From Breoghania sp037026715 (GTDB lineage: Bacteria > Pseudomonadota > Alphaproteobacteria > Rhizobiales > Stappiaceae), in contig NZ_JBANCG010000003.1 of the NCBI RefSeq assembly GCF_037026715.1, forward strand, positions 496,001 through 560,000: a stretch of 64,000 bases of DNA, read 5' to 3'. Position numbers and translations under genes: made by a program. Under the pieces are notes generated by a model. That model ran no database searches. It worked only from the letters and a program-made list of their open reading frames with translations, and was not told the DNA's origin. Each line of letters begins with the position of its first letter. Within the stretch, counting starts at the first letter, position 1. Of the stretch, positions 25,944-34,474 are shown piece after piece.

Positions 25944-27227
25944 TTACTTGCCGATCAGGTCGTTTGTCTCTTCGACCATCTGCTTCAGACCTTCATCGAC
26001 GGAGATGTCGCCGGCCATGACCTCGGAGATGATCGAACGCTGGGTGCGCCAGATCTCCACGGCGTTGGTGCCGGGATAGCTTTCCCAGGGGGCCGCGCGA
26101 TCGATCTGGTCGAGCGAGGTACGCCAGTTCGGGTGCTCCTTGTAGAAGTCGCCGAGAAGACCCGGCGCCATGGCGCGCTTGTTGGTCGGCATGTAACCGG
26201 AGCCAAGCACCGCGATTTTCTGCGCTTCGGGCGAGGAGGCGAACTTGATGTACTCCCAGGCGGCCTTCTGCTTTGCCGCGCCTTGAGCGGTGATCACCGC
26301 GCCGTTGCCGCCAGTCGGCACCTTGCCTGCTTCGGTGTTGGAGACCGGGAAGACCGTGGAGCCGAGGCGGAACTTGCCCTCAGCGAGCTCGCCGAAGGAG
26401 CGGGCGGAGTTGACCGACTGGATCGTGATGCCGGTCAGGCCCGCCGTGAACTGCTGCTTGACCTGGGCGAATTCCATCTGGTGCATGCCGCCTTCGGTGA
26501 CAAAGCGGCGGGCGAGTTCGAGCGCGTTGCGGCCGACCTCGTTGTCCCAGGCGACCGTCTTGCCGTCGGCATTCATGAAGGGCTTGCCCTGCTGGGAGAT
26601 CAGCGCGCGCCACAGCCAGTCGTCCGGCCAGGCATCGACCGCGTAGGAGATGCCGGTGATGTTGTCACCAAGCGCATCGATCTTGTGGCCGAGCGCGATC
26701 CAGCCGTCCCAGTCGGTCGGCAGATGGTTGAGGTCGCCGCCCGCCTTCTCGATCAGGTCGGCGTTGTAGAAGATGATCGGCGTGGAGGCGTTGAAGGGCA
26801 GGCCGTAGACCTTGCCGTCGACCGTCGTCAGGTTGATGATCGAGGGTTCGAAGTTTTCGTCGATCCAGGCCTGGCCACCGGCTTCATCGATGAATTTCGT
26901 CAGGTCGACGATCTTGCCCTGTCGCGACAGCTTGTGCACCAGCTCCGGCAGCAGGTGGAAGCCGGAGTGATAGACATCGGGCAGGTTGCCGGTCAGCGCA
27001 TCGCGCACGACCTGCTGGTGGGCGAAGTCGTAGCTCTCGCCGGAGGCGAGGAACTCGATCTTGATGTCGGGGTGCTGTTCCATGAAGGCGTCGGCGACCG
27101 CCTCGTGGAAATGGTTGTGGCCGGCCCATGCGTGGTAGACCTTGAGCGTCATCTGTTCGGCGTGAGCCGACAGCGACGTCGCGGCCAGCATCGCACCGAG
27201 GGCGATGGATTTCAGAAACTTATTCAT
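25944..27227 (-). CDS. ABC sugar/glycerol-phosphate substrate-binding protein (UgpB-like)
   Basis: A 427-residue family-1 extracellular binding protein with a clear Sec signal peptide (MNKFLKSIALGAMLAATSLSAHA, cleavage after AHA). The mature domain begins EQMTLKVYHAWAGHNHFHEA and includes YGLPFNASTPIIFYNADL and GKVPTGGNGAVIT, which resemble UgpB and related glycerol-3-phosphate or sugar binders. The start at 27227 has AGAGGA about 9 nt upstream. It follows the permeases and precedes the PHP hydrolase. The ligand is undetermined. Confidence 0.9.
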   Translation of the reverse strand: MNKFLKSIALGAMLAATSLSAHAEQMTLKVYHAWAGHNHFHEAVADAFMEQHPDIKIEFLASGESYDFAHQQVVRDALTGNLPDVYHSGFHLLPELVHKLSRQGKIVDLTKFIDEAGGQAWIDENFEPSIINLTTVDGKVYGLPFNASTPIIFYNADLIEKAGGDLNHLPTDWDGWIALGHKIDALGDNITGISYAVDAWPDDWLWRALISQQGKPFMNADGKTVAWDNEVGRNALELARRFVTEGGMHQMEFAQVKQQFTAGLTGITIQSVNSARSFGELAEGKFRLGSTVFPVSNTEAGKVPTGGNGAVITAQGAAKQKAAWEYIKFASSPEAQKIAVLGSGYMPTNKRAMAPGLLGDFYKEHPNWRTSLDQIDRAAPWESYPGTNAVEIWRTQRSIISEVMAGDISVDEGLKQMVEETNDLIGK

Positions 27228-27343
27228 CGTCCGTTCCTCTTGGTTCCCCGCCGTCGGTGTTGGAGGAGCGGGGATGCGAGAGACCGCGGGATGCGGTCGG
27301 TGTCGGGGCGGGCGCGGGCCCGCTCCAGAAATTGCCGGCGCGG

Positions 27344-28195
27344 TTACTTGACCGCCGTCATTGTGATGCCGCGGATGAACTGGCGCTGGGCGATGAGGAA
27401 GGCGACCATCAGCGGCAGGGTGAGGATGGTGGCCACCGCCATAAGCGCGCCGTAGTTTTCGCCGGTCTCCGAATCCGCGAAGTAGGAAAGGCCCAGCGGC
27501 GGGGTCATCAGCTCGTTGGAGCGGATGACGACCAGCGGCCAGTAGAGGTCGTTCCAGTGGGTTGTCAGCGAGAAGATCGCGAAGGCGGAGATCGCCGGGA
27601 TCGCGCCGGGCACGACGATGCGCCACAGGATCGACCATTCCGACAAGCCGTCGAGGCGGGCGGCGTGGATAATCTCGTCCGGATAGGACTTGAACGTCTG
27701 GCGCAGCAGGAAGATCGCGAAGACCGACAGGAACGACGGCAGCATGGCCGCGAAGTAGGTGTCGAGCAGGCCGAAGGCGTTGAGCCCGAGAAAGAGCGGC
27801 AGCGCGGGGGCCTGAATCGGGATCGTCAGCGCGAATATGACCACGGCGAAGATCAGGTCGCGGCCGCGAAACTCCATCTTGGCGAGCGCATAGGCGCAGG
27901 GGATCGCGGTCAGGAGCTGCACGGCGAGGATGCCGAGCGAGATGATCGCGCCGTTCTTCATGAAGGTGAGAACCGGCGAGGTGGTGAGCGCCTCCACGTA
28001 GTAGTCGAGCCCGGTGAACTGCTGGGGGAGCCAGTGGAACACTGGCGTGAACAGCTCCTGTGGCGCCCGGAAGGAGGTCACCAGCATCACGTAGAAGGGA
28101 AAGAGGAACAGGAAGGCCAGGAACAGCAACACCGTGTGGGCGGCGAGCTGGCGCAGGAACGGGCGGAGCCGAGTGGGGCGGGTTGGAGCGCGCAT
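27344..28195 (-). CDS. ABC permease, UgpE/MalG type
   Basis: A 283-residue inner-membrane permease with about six transmembrane segments. The EAA motif is visible as IIHAARLDGLSEWSILWRIVVPGAIPA. The segment NGAIISLGILAVQLLTAIP is typical of the UgpE/MalG partner. Its start overlaps the preceding permease stop by one base (TGATG), so they are co-translated. A 116-bp gap separates it from the binding-protein gene. Confidence 0.92.
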   Translation of the reverse strand: MRAPTRPTRLRPFLRQLAAHTVLLFLAFLFLFPFYVMLVTSFRAPQELFTPVFHWLPQQFTGLDYYVEALTTSPVLTFMKNGAIISLGILAVQLLTAIPCAYALAKMEFRGRDLIFAVVIFALTIPIQAPALPLFLGLNAFGLLDTYFAAMLPSFLSVFAIFLLRQTFKSYPDEIIHAARLDGLSEWSILWRIVVPGAIPAISAFAIFSLTTHWNDLYWPLVVIRSNELMTPPLGLSYFADSETGENYGALMAVATILTLPLMVAFLIAQRQFIRGITMTAVK

Positions 28196-29130
28196 CAGTA
28201 GTGCACCTTCCTGTCGAGGACGCGCGCCTGGATCAGCGAGAAGATCAGGATCACCGCGAGGAAGACCACGGTCATTGCCGCGGCCGAGCCCATGCGGAAG
28301 TAGGAGAAGCCTTCCAGATAGGTTGTGTAGAGCAGCACGTCGGAGGAGCCGCGCGGGCCCCCGCGGGTCAGCACGGCGACGGTGTCGAAGACCTTGAAGG
28401 CGGTGATGGTGGAGGTGACGATGACGAACATTGTCGTCGGCCCCAGCAGCGGCAGGGTGACGTGAAAGAAGCGGTCAAGCGGGTGGTCGAGCCCGTCGAC
28501 GGAAGCCGCGTCGTGCAGTTCCTGCGGTACGGAGGTGAGGCCGGCGGAAAACAGCACCATGTTGAAGCCTGCGAGGCTCCAGATGTTGATGATGGCAAGG
28601 CCCGCGAGAACGAGGTCGGGGTTGGAGAAGAAATCGATCGTCGGCAGGCCGAGGGCGCGCAGCAGCAGGTTGAACGGCCCGATATTGGGGTGCAGCAGGT
28701 ACTTCCACACGAGCGCCATGGCGACGACGGTCGCCGTGACCGGAAGGAAGAAGACGAGCCGGTAAAAAGCCTTGCCGTGGTCGAGGCCGTCGATGATGAC
28801 GGCAAGGAGAAGACCGAGGAGAACGGCCCCCGGCACCACCATCGCTACGTAGACGAGCGTGTTCGTCAGGGCCCGCCAGAAGGTGCGGTCGCCTGCGAGC
28901 TTCGTATAATTCTCCACGCCGGCGAAAGTCACGCCGAGGTCGCCGAGCCGGTAATCGGTGAAGCTCATGGCGATAACGGCTGCGATCGGCAGCAGCATCA
29001 CCACCGCGAGAAGAATGAGCGAGGGCGCTGCAAAGGCATAGGCGAGGCGGGCGGAGAGCGTGGCGCCGAGTTTGCGCGGGCGGAGGTGCGGCGTCCCGGA
29101 TGCCGCGCCGATGACGACGTCAGCCGACAT
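28195..29130 (-). CDS. ABC permease, UgpA/MalF type
   Basis: A 311-residue permease of the UgpA type with six expected membrane spans. The first runs over about residues 30-50 (FAAPSLILLAVVMLLPIAAV). The EAA loop reads ELHDAASVDGLDHPLDRFFHVTLP. The start at 29130 fits family length and overlaps the end of the ATPase gene by 11 nt; a longer start at 29169 adds only an unlikely tail. It pairs with the permease encoded at 28195-27344. Confidence 0.92.
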   Translation of the reverse strand: MSADVVIGAASGTPHLRPRKLGATLSARLAYAFAAPSLILLAVVMLLPIAAVIAMSFTDYRLGDLGVTFAGVENYTKLAGDRTFWRALTNTLVYVAMVVPGAVLLGLLLAVIIDGLDHGKAFYRLVFFLPVTATVVAMALVWKYLLHPNIGPFNLLLRALGLPTIDFFSNPDLVLAGLAIINIWSLAGFNMVLFSAGLTSVPQELHDAASVDGLDHPLDRFFHVTLPLLGPTTMFVIVTSTITAFKVFDTVAVLTRGGPRGSSDVLLYTTYLEGFSYFRMGSAAAMTVVFLAVILIFSLIQARVLDRKVHY

Positions 29131-30277
29131 GGGCCATCTCCCTGACGGAACGTTCTGCGGGAGCGGCATGCAATGCGGTGCGGCGGCCGGACCGATCGAA
29201 GGCGAGCAGGGCGTTCGGCGACAGGTGCATCGCGATGCGGCCCTCGCAGGGGACGAGGCGGCCGAATTCTTCTGCCGTCATGCGAGCCGTCAGCCGACCG
29301 TTCCAGCCTGCGATGCGCAGGAACAGAAGGACGTCGTAGCCTAGACGTTCGGTCTGTTCCAGCCGGCAGTCAAACAGCGGTGCCTCTCCGGCCGGGCGAA
29401 GCGCTTCGGGGCGGAAGGCAATGTCGAGATCGGCCGCCTGCGGGCCGATATGACGGGCCATTTCCGTGCAGGCGCGGAAGAGTTCGTCGGCCGGAACGAC
29501 GTTGATCTCGGGCGAGCCGATGAACCGGGCGACGCGGATGTCGGCGGGGGCGTCATAGAGCTCCTGCGGGCTCGCGCATTGCACGATCTCGCCTTCCATC
29601 ATTACCGCGACCCGGTCGGACATCGTCATCGCCTCGACCTGGTCGTGGGTGACATAGAGAAAGGTCGCGCCAAGCCGCTTGTGGAGCGCGGTGATCTCGG
29701 TGCGCATGGTGACGCGCAGGCGGGCATCGAGATTGGAGAGGGGCTCGTCCATCAGGAAAACCTTGGGCTGACGGACGATGGCACGGGCGAGCGCGACGCG
29801 CTGACGCTGGCCGCCGGAAAGCGCGGCCGGCTTGCGCTGAAGCAGGCTCTCGATCTCAACGAGCCTGGCAACGGTCTCCACATCTTCGCGAATCCGGGCG
29901 CGCGCGACGTTCTGGAAGGGGGCGAGGCGGCCGATCAGCGGCAGCCGCGCGAAGCGGGAAAGCCGCCGCGCGTTCAGCGGTGTGGCGATATTTTCCGCAA
30001 CCGTCATATGCGGGTAGAGCGCGTATGATTGAAACACCATCGCCACGTCGCGCGCCTTGGGCGGCAGGTGGTCGATCGGGGCGCCCGAAATCCGGATCTC
30101 GCCGCCAGATTGCGGCATGAGGCCGGCGATGATGCGCAGGAGGGTCGACTTTCCGCAGCCCGACGGGCCGACCAGCGTCATGAACTCGCCGGCGCGGATA
30201 TCGAGCGACACGCCTTTCAGCGAGCGGGTCGGTCCGTAGGACTTGCGAATGTCATCGATTTCGACTGATGCGGCCAT
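29120..30277 (-). CDS. ABC ATP-binding protein, UgpC/MalK type
   Basis: A 385-residue ATPase with Walker A GPSGCGKST near residues 38-46, Q-loop VFQSYALYPHMT, signature LSGGQRQRVALARA and Walker B VFLMDEPLSNLD. The C-terminal TOBE-type regulatory domain (about 250-385) is that of UgpC/MalK ATPases for sugars and glycerol phosphate. It is the first gene of the operon ATPase-permease-permease-binding protein-PHP hydrolase. The binding protein lying fourth is less common than its leading the operon. Confidence 0.93.
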   Translation of the reverse strand: MAASVEIDDIRKSYGPTRSLKGVSLDIRAGEFMTLVGPSGCGKSTLLRIIAGLMPQSGGEIRISGAPIDHLPPKARDVAMVFQSYALYPHMTVAENIATPLNARRLSRFARLPLIGRLAPFQNVARARIREDVETVARLVEIESLLQRKPAALSGGQRQRVALARAIVRQPKVFLMDEPLSNLDARLRVTMRTEITALHKRLGATFLYVTHDQVEAMTMSDRVAVMMEGEIVQCASPQELYDAPADIRVARFIGSPEINVVPADELFRACTEMARHIGPQAADLDIAFRPEALRPAGEAPLFDCRLEQTERLGYDVLLFLRIAGWNGRLTARMTAEEFGRLVPCEGRIAMHLSPNALLAFDRSGRRTALHAAPAERSVREMAHVG

Positions 30278-30491
30278 CTTGCCAGATCCTTTCCGGTTCC
30301 GGCATTGACCTAATGGAGTTTTATTTCACTATTTTAACAATCGACGAAAATAAGCTTCACCTGACGTCGTTTCGCTGCTATCTCCCTCCCGTGGCACCTC
30401 TCCGGCCCGCTTTTTGGCGCGAATGGCAGGGGCGCGGACCTTCCACCCTCTCCCTCCGGATTTCGGTTTCTGACAGAAGGCAGCCAACTTC

Positions 30492-31181
30492 ATGCTCAAC
30501 GCCCCGCTTAGGTCCGTCGATCTCGTCATTTTCGACTGCGACGGCGTGCTGATCGACAGCGAGCCTGTCTCCGCGCGCACGCTGGCGCAGACGCTGACCG
30601 AGGCCGGGCTGGCGATGGATCCGCTAAACGTGCAGCGCGAGTTCACCGGCATGACGGAAAAGGAGATGCTGGCCGATCTCAAGCGGCGCGGGATCGAGGA
30701 TGAAGCCGCCTTCATGGCGAACTGGCGCGAGGCGCTCTACGAGGGGTTCCGGCAGGAGCTTCGAGAGATCGAGGGGATTGGCCGTTTGGTGCGCGGGCTC
30801 GATGCACACAAGTGCGTCGCCTCCAACTCAACGCTCGACCGGCTGGAGAACAGTCTCGGCATTCTCGATCTGTGGGACGCATTCGCGCCGCATGTTTTCA
30901 GCGCGGAGATGGTCGCGCGCCCGAAGCCGGCGCCGGATCTGGCCGAACATTGCCTGAAGACGTTCTCGGTCGCGCCGGATCGCGCCGTCTTCATCGACGA
31001 CAGTACGCAAGGGGTGAATTCGGCCAAGGCGGCCGGGATTTTCGCGATCGGCTTCATCGGTGAAAGCGAGGCGCGGGTCGATCAGCGCGGCGCGTTGTTG
31101 GCCGCCGGTGCGGATGCGGTCGTCACAGGGGTGGCGGAGCTGGAACGCCTGCTTGCGGCCAGCATGGCGACAGTCGGATAG
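30492..31181 (+). CDS. HAD-family phosphatase (phosphoglycolate phosphatase-like)
   Basis: A 229-residue HAD hydrolase, subfamily IA. Motif I is VIFDCDGVLIDSE with the nucleophile Asp, motif II is CVASNS, motif III is the Lys in ARPKPAPD, and motif IV is FIDDSTQGVNSAKAAG. The cap is the small alpha-helical C1 type. It is divergent from the importer operon across 214 bp and may act on a sugar or glycerol phosphate released by that pathway, but this rests only on position. A weak TTATTT ... AAAATAA inverted repeat lies in the shared promoter region. Confidence 0.9.
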   Translation: MLNAPLRSVDLVIFDCDGVLIDSEPVSARTLAQTLTEAGLAMDPLNVQREFTGMTEKEMLADLKRRGIEDEAAFMANWREALYEGFRQELREIEGIGRLVRGLDAHKCVASNSTLDRLENSLGILDLWDAFAPHVFSAEMVARPKPAPDLAEHCLKTFSVAPDRAVFIDDSTQGVNSAKAAGIFAIGFIGESEARVDQRGALLAAGADAVVTGVAELERLLAASMATVG

Positions 31182-31229
31182 AGCGACTGTTGCATCCAGA
31201 GAGTTGGATGGTTTGGCCGAAGCGGAAAG

Positions 31230-31257
31230 CCCGGCGGAGTGTCTCCATCCCGCCGGG
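31230..31257. terminator. bidirectional terminator between the HAD and aldehyde dehydrogenase genes
   Basis: Arms CCCGGCGG and CCGCCGGG (8 bp) with a 12-nt loop lie between convergent genes. The plus strand continues TGTATTTCTT and the minus strand CTTTCC, so either orientation could terminate weakly. Confidence 0.5.
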
Positions 31258-31265
31258 TGTATTTC

Positions 31266-32702
31266 TTATCGCATCTGGGTGACGAAACGCGTGTCGAGAT
31301 AGGCGTCGAGCGCCTCGGAACCGCCCTCGGTGCCGTAGCCGGAATCCTTGATGCCGCCGAAGGGGACTTCCGGCAGGGCAAGGCCGAGGTGGTTGATGGT
31401 CAGCATGCCGGCTTCCACCTTCGCGCCTAGCATCTGCGCCGTCTCGGTCGAGCCCGTGTAGGCGTAGGCCGCAAGGCCGAACGGCAGGCGGTTGGCCTCC
31501 GCGATCGCCTCCTCGGCGTCGGAGAAGCGGTTGATGACCGCCACTGGGCCAAACGGCTCCTCGTTCATGATGCGCGCCGAGGTCGGCACGTTGGTCAGCA
31601 CCGTCGGCTCGAAGAAGTAGCCCTGATTGCCGATGCGCTTGCCGCCGGTCGCCAGCGTGCCGCCGGCGTCCACCGCGTCGTTGATCAGGCCTTCCAGCGC
31701 CGGGATGCGACGCTCGTTGGCGAGCGGGCCCATATCCACGCCGTCTTCCAGGCCATTGCCGACCTTCGTCGCCTTGGAAGCCGCGATGAAGCCTTCCATG
31801 AACTGGTCGGCGATCTTGTCCTGGACGAGGAAACGGGTCGGGGAGACGCAGACCTGGCCGGCGTTACGGTACTTGTGCACAGAGATCTGCTTGACCGCGG
31901 TCTCAACATCGGCGTCGTCGAAGACGAGGACCGGTGCATGGCCGCCGAGTTCCATCGTGGCGCGCTTCATGTGCTGGCCGGCGAGCGCTGCGAGCTGCTT
32001 GCCGACGGGCGTGGAGCCGGTGAAGGAGATCTTGCGGATCACCGGATGCGGGATCAGGTATTCGGAGATCTCGGCCGGCACGCCGTAGACGAGGTTGACC
32101 ACGCCCTGCGGAATACCCGCATCGACGAAGCAGCGGATGAGCTCGGCCGGCGAGGCCGGGGTTTCTTCCGGCGCCTTGACGATGATCGAGCAGCCGGTGG
32201 CGATCGCCGCCGACAGCTTGCGCACGATCTGGTTGATCGGGAAGTTCCAAGGCGTGAAGGCGGCGACCGGGCCCACGGGCACCTTGATCGTCATCTGCAC
32301 GACGCCGGGCGCACGCGCCGGGATGACCTGGCCATAGGTGCGGCGGCCTTCCTCGGCGAACCAGTCGATCGTGTCGGCACCGGCCAGAACCTCGCCCTTG
32401 GACTGGGCAAGCGGCTTGCCCTGCTCCTTCGTCATCATCCAGGCGATGTCGCTGGCGCGTTGGCGCAGCAGGTCGGCGGCCTTGCGCATCAGTTTGTAAC
32501 GGGTGAAGGCAGGCGTCTCGCTCCACACCTTGAACCCACGCTCCACGGCGGCGAGCGCGCGATCCAGATCCGCCTTGCCGGCATGAGCGAGGCGGCCGAT
32601 TTCCTGGCCGGTCGCCGGGTCGACGATTTCAAGCGTGCGTCCGTCGGCGGCGTCGCACCAGTCTCCGTCGATGAAGAGCTGGACGTCTGGATAGGTCGTC
32701 AT
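31266..32702 (-). CDS. NAD(P)-dependent succinate-semialdehyde dehydrogenase-like (GabD family)
   Basis: A 478-residue aldehyde dehydrogenase with the cofactor-site segment FTPWNFPINQI, TGSTPVGKQL, the catalytic Glu in MELGGHAPV (near 249) and the nucleophile Cys in NAGQVCVSPTR (near 285). Sequence features place it with GabD/succinate-semialdehyde and related semialdehyde dehydrogenases rather than BetB. The start at 32702 gives normal length. It stands alone, divergent from the regulators of the betaine block. A role in that pathway cannot be excluded but is not shown. Confidence 0.88.
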   Translation of the reverse strand: MTTYPDVQLFIDGDWCDAADGRTLEIVDPATGQEIGRLAHAGKADLDRALAAVERGFKVWSETPAFTRYKLMRKAADLLRQRASDIAWMMTKEQGKPLAQSKGEVLAGADTIDWFAEEGRRTYGQVIPARAPGVVQMTIKVPVGPVAAFTPWNFPINQIVRKLSAAIATGCSIIVKAPEETPASPAELIRCFVDAGIPQGVVNLVYGVPAEISEYLIPHPVIRKISFTGSTPVGKQLAALAGQHMKRATMELGGHAPVLVFDDADVETAVKQISVHKYRNAGQVCVSPTRFLVQDKIADQFMEGFIAASKATKVGNGLEDGVDMGPLANERRIPALEGLINDAVDAGGTLATGGKRIGNQGYFFEPTVLTNVPTSARIMNEEPFGPVAVINRFSDAEEAIAEANRLPFGLAAYAYTGSTETAQMLGAKVEAGMLTINHLGLALPEVPFGGIKDSGYGTEGGSEALDAYLDTRFVTQMR

Positions 32703-33406
32703 TGTTATCTCCGATTGGTGATTACTCCGCCGCCCCGGATGGTGTTCCGGGCGGCGGTTTGGCGTCGGTGCTGGAAATAGGGAGTTTGGCCAAAGGCTCA
32801 AGCTCCCCGGGTGTGGTTCCAGCGGTTCCTCCGGAATGGTAGGGCGGCGAAGGACGGGGCGGACGAGGTCCGCGCGACCGGACATTGCCGCGAGCGGGAT
32901 TGCGGCCCGGGGGCGCCGGTCTCTCGCAACAATGGCGGGGCCGGCGCGCAGGGCGCGATCTTCGTAGCATGCCTTGTGAAAAGTTCGAAGCCGATCCTCT
33001 CGGCTTCGCTCTTTTCTTCTCGTGCGCGCGGTTCGATGAACCGACGGGTTGTTTGGCGCCGCCCTATACGCGCAGAAACGGCCGACCGGCACATCTCAGA
33101 GATACCGATATGCCGTAGCGTTCTTGTGAGCAGATTGTTGATGCGCGGAATGTACGATCGCGTTAGCGTTGGCAATCGGGCAACGTCCTGTGTTTGAGAG
33201 CAGGTTTCGCGGATGCCGGGTTGGAGGAAAGTCTGGACGGGTGTGTCGGTGCTTCCCGATGTTCGGGAGACGGGCAAAGCGCGCACGGTTTCCAATGCCC
33301 CGGGCGAAGCCAGCAGGGCGGTGGCGGACGCGCCTTGACCGCAAATGCGGAAACGCGACCGGAGGGGGGCTGCCCGACCGGCCGCGATCCGCTTCAGGGG
33401 ACGACC
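32703..33406. other. 700-bp divergent intergenic region
   Basis: No credible protein gene. It contains the terminator-like hairpin at 32986-33008, a small stem CGGTTC-GAT-GAACCG near 33028, and a TCCCGA-TGT-TCGGGA inverted repeat near 33258-33272. The region must hold the promoters of the aldehyde dehydrogenase and of the regulator pair. Its length leaves room for a small RNA or a leader. Confidence 0.45.
32986..33008. terminator. orphan intrinsic terminator in a divergent promoter region
   Basis: Perfect 9-bp arms CGAAGCCGA / TCGGCTTCG with a 5-nt loop, followed on the plus strand by the T-rich CTCTTTTCTTCT and on the minus strand by AACTTTTCA. No annotated gene ends here, so it may end a small RNA or attenuate a leader. 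Confidence 0.5.
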
Positions 33407-34474
33407 TTGGAACCATCTGCGGATAAGCCGGAAACGATCGGTTTCCTTCTCATACCCCGGTTTTCGATGATCGCCTTCGCGTCGGCGATCGAGCCTTTGC
33501 GTCTGGCGAACCTCCTGAGCGGAAAACAGCTCTACGACTGGGCATTGCTGTCGCGCGACGGCGGCAGCGAGCGGGCGAGCAACGGCATCCCGATCGGTGT
33601 TTCCCATGCAATCGCCGACGCGCCTGCCGTCTCCTCGCTCATCGTGTGCGCCGGGATCGATGGTCACTGGTACGACGACCGTCAGGTGCTTGCCTGGCTG
33701 AGGCGCATGGCGAGCCGGGGCGTGGCGCTGGGAGCTGTCTGCACGGCGAGCCATATCCTTGCACGCGCGGGTCTTCTCGACGGCTACCGCTGTACCGTCC
33801 ACTGGGACAGCCTCGCGAGCTTTGCAGAGAACTTCCCCGGCATCGTGGTGACCGGCGAGATCTTTGCCGTCGATCGCAACCGGTTCACCTGCGCCGGGGG
33901 CACCGCCGCCGCCGACATGATGCTGCACCGGATCGCCGCTCGCCACGGAGAGGATCTGGCAGCGCGCATTTCCGAACAGATGCTGCACGACAAGATCCGT
34001 CCCGCCGCTATGCAGCAGAACGCAGTGATCCAGCAGCCTCTAGGCATCGAGCGGCAGGACCTGCAGGCCGCGATCCAACTGATGCTGACGACGATCGAGC
34101 AGCCGCTGGACCTGCTGACGCTGGCCAAGCGGCTCGGCCAGTCGCGGCGCAATGTGGAGCGGCTTTTCCGTACCTACATGAACTGTTCGCCGGGCAAGTA
34201 TTATCTGGGCCTCAGGCTCATCCGGGCGCGTCAACTTCTGCACCAGACATCGAAATCCGTGCAGCAGGTGGCGGTGTGCTGCGGGTTCTCGTCTGCCGCG
34301 CATTTCAGCCGTTGCTACCGCGACCACTACGGCGTGCCGCCGCGCTCCGACCAGATTTCCAGCCGCTACCGCATGAGCGCGTTCGCCGAGAGCATGACGG
34401 GGGAGGCGATGCCGTCGGCCGCGGTGGTCGCGCAGGTGGCCGAGGACGAGAACGAGGGGCGCGAGGGATGGTAG
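33407..34474 (+). CDS. GlxA-family AraC regulator, GbdR-like
   Basis: A regulator of about 355 residues with an N-terminal DJ-1/PfpI-like domain (IGFLLIPRFSMIAFASAIEPLRLAN; GAVCTASHILARAGLLDGY) and a C-terminal AraC double helix-turn-helix (DLLTLAKRLGQSRRNVERLF; VQQVAVCCGFSSAAHFSRCYR). This resembles GbdR, the activator of glycine betaine, dimethylglycine and sarcosine catabolism in Pseudomonas. I prefer a TTG start at 33407, with AGGGGA 6 nt upstream, because it gives family length; an in-frame ATG at 33194 would add 71 residues of non-family sequence. Direct repeats upstream of soxB, dgcA and gbcA are its likely targets. Confidence 0.85.
   Translation: MEPSADKPETIGFLLIPRFSMIAFASAIEPLRLANLLSGKQLYDWALLSRDGGSERASNGIPIGVSHAIADAPAVSSLIVCAGIDGHWYDDRQVLAWLRRMASRGVALGAVCTASHILARAGLLDGYRCTVHWDSLASFAENFPGIVVTGEIFAVDRNRFTCAGGTAAADMMLHRIAARHGEDLAARISEQMLHDKIRPAAMQQNAVIQQPLGIERQDLQAAIQLMLTTIEQPLDLLTLAKRLGQSRRNVERLFRTYMNCSPGKYYLGLRLIRARQLLHQTSKSVQQVAVCCGFSSAAHFSRCYRDHYGVPPRSDQISSRYRMSAFAESMTGEAMPSAAVVAQVAEDENEGREGW

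Noticed and set aside
31266..32702. Aldehyde dehydrogenase as betaine aldehyde dehydrogenase (BetB)
   Set aside because: Despite the betaine context, the sequence reads as GabD-like, there is no betA or betI nearby, and no TGTCG repeat precedes it.
33215..33600. RNase P RNA-like string GGAGGAAAGTCTGGACGGG
   Set aside because: Only one short conserved-like block is present. The matching 3' conserved region would fall inside the regulator gene and is absent.
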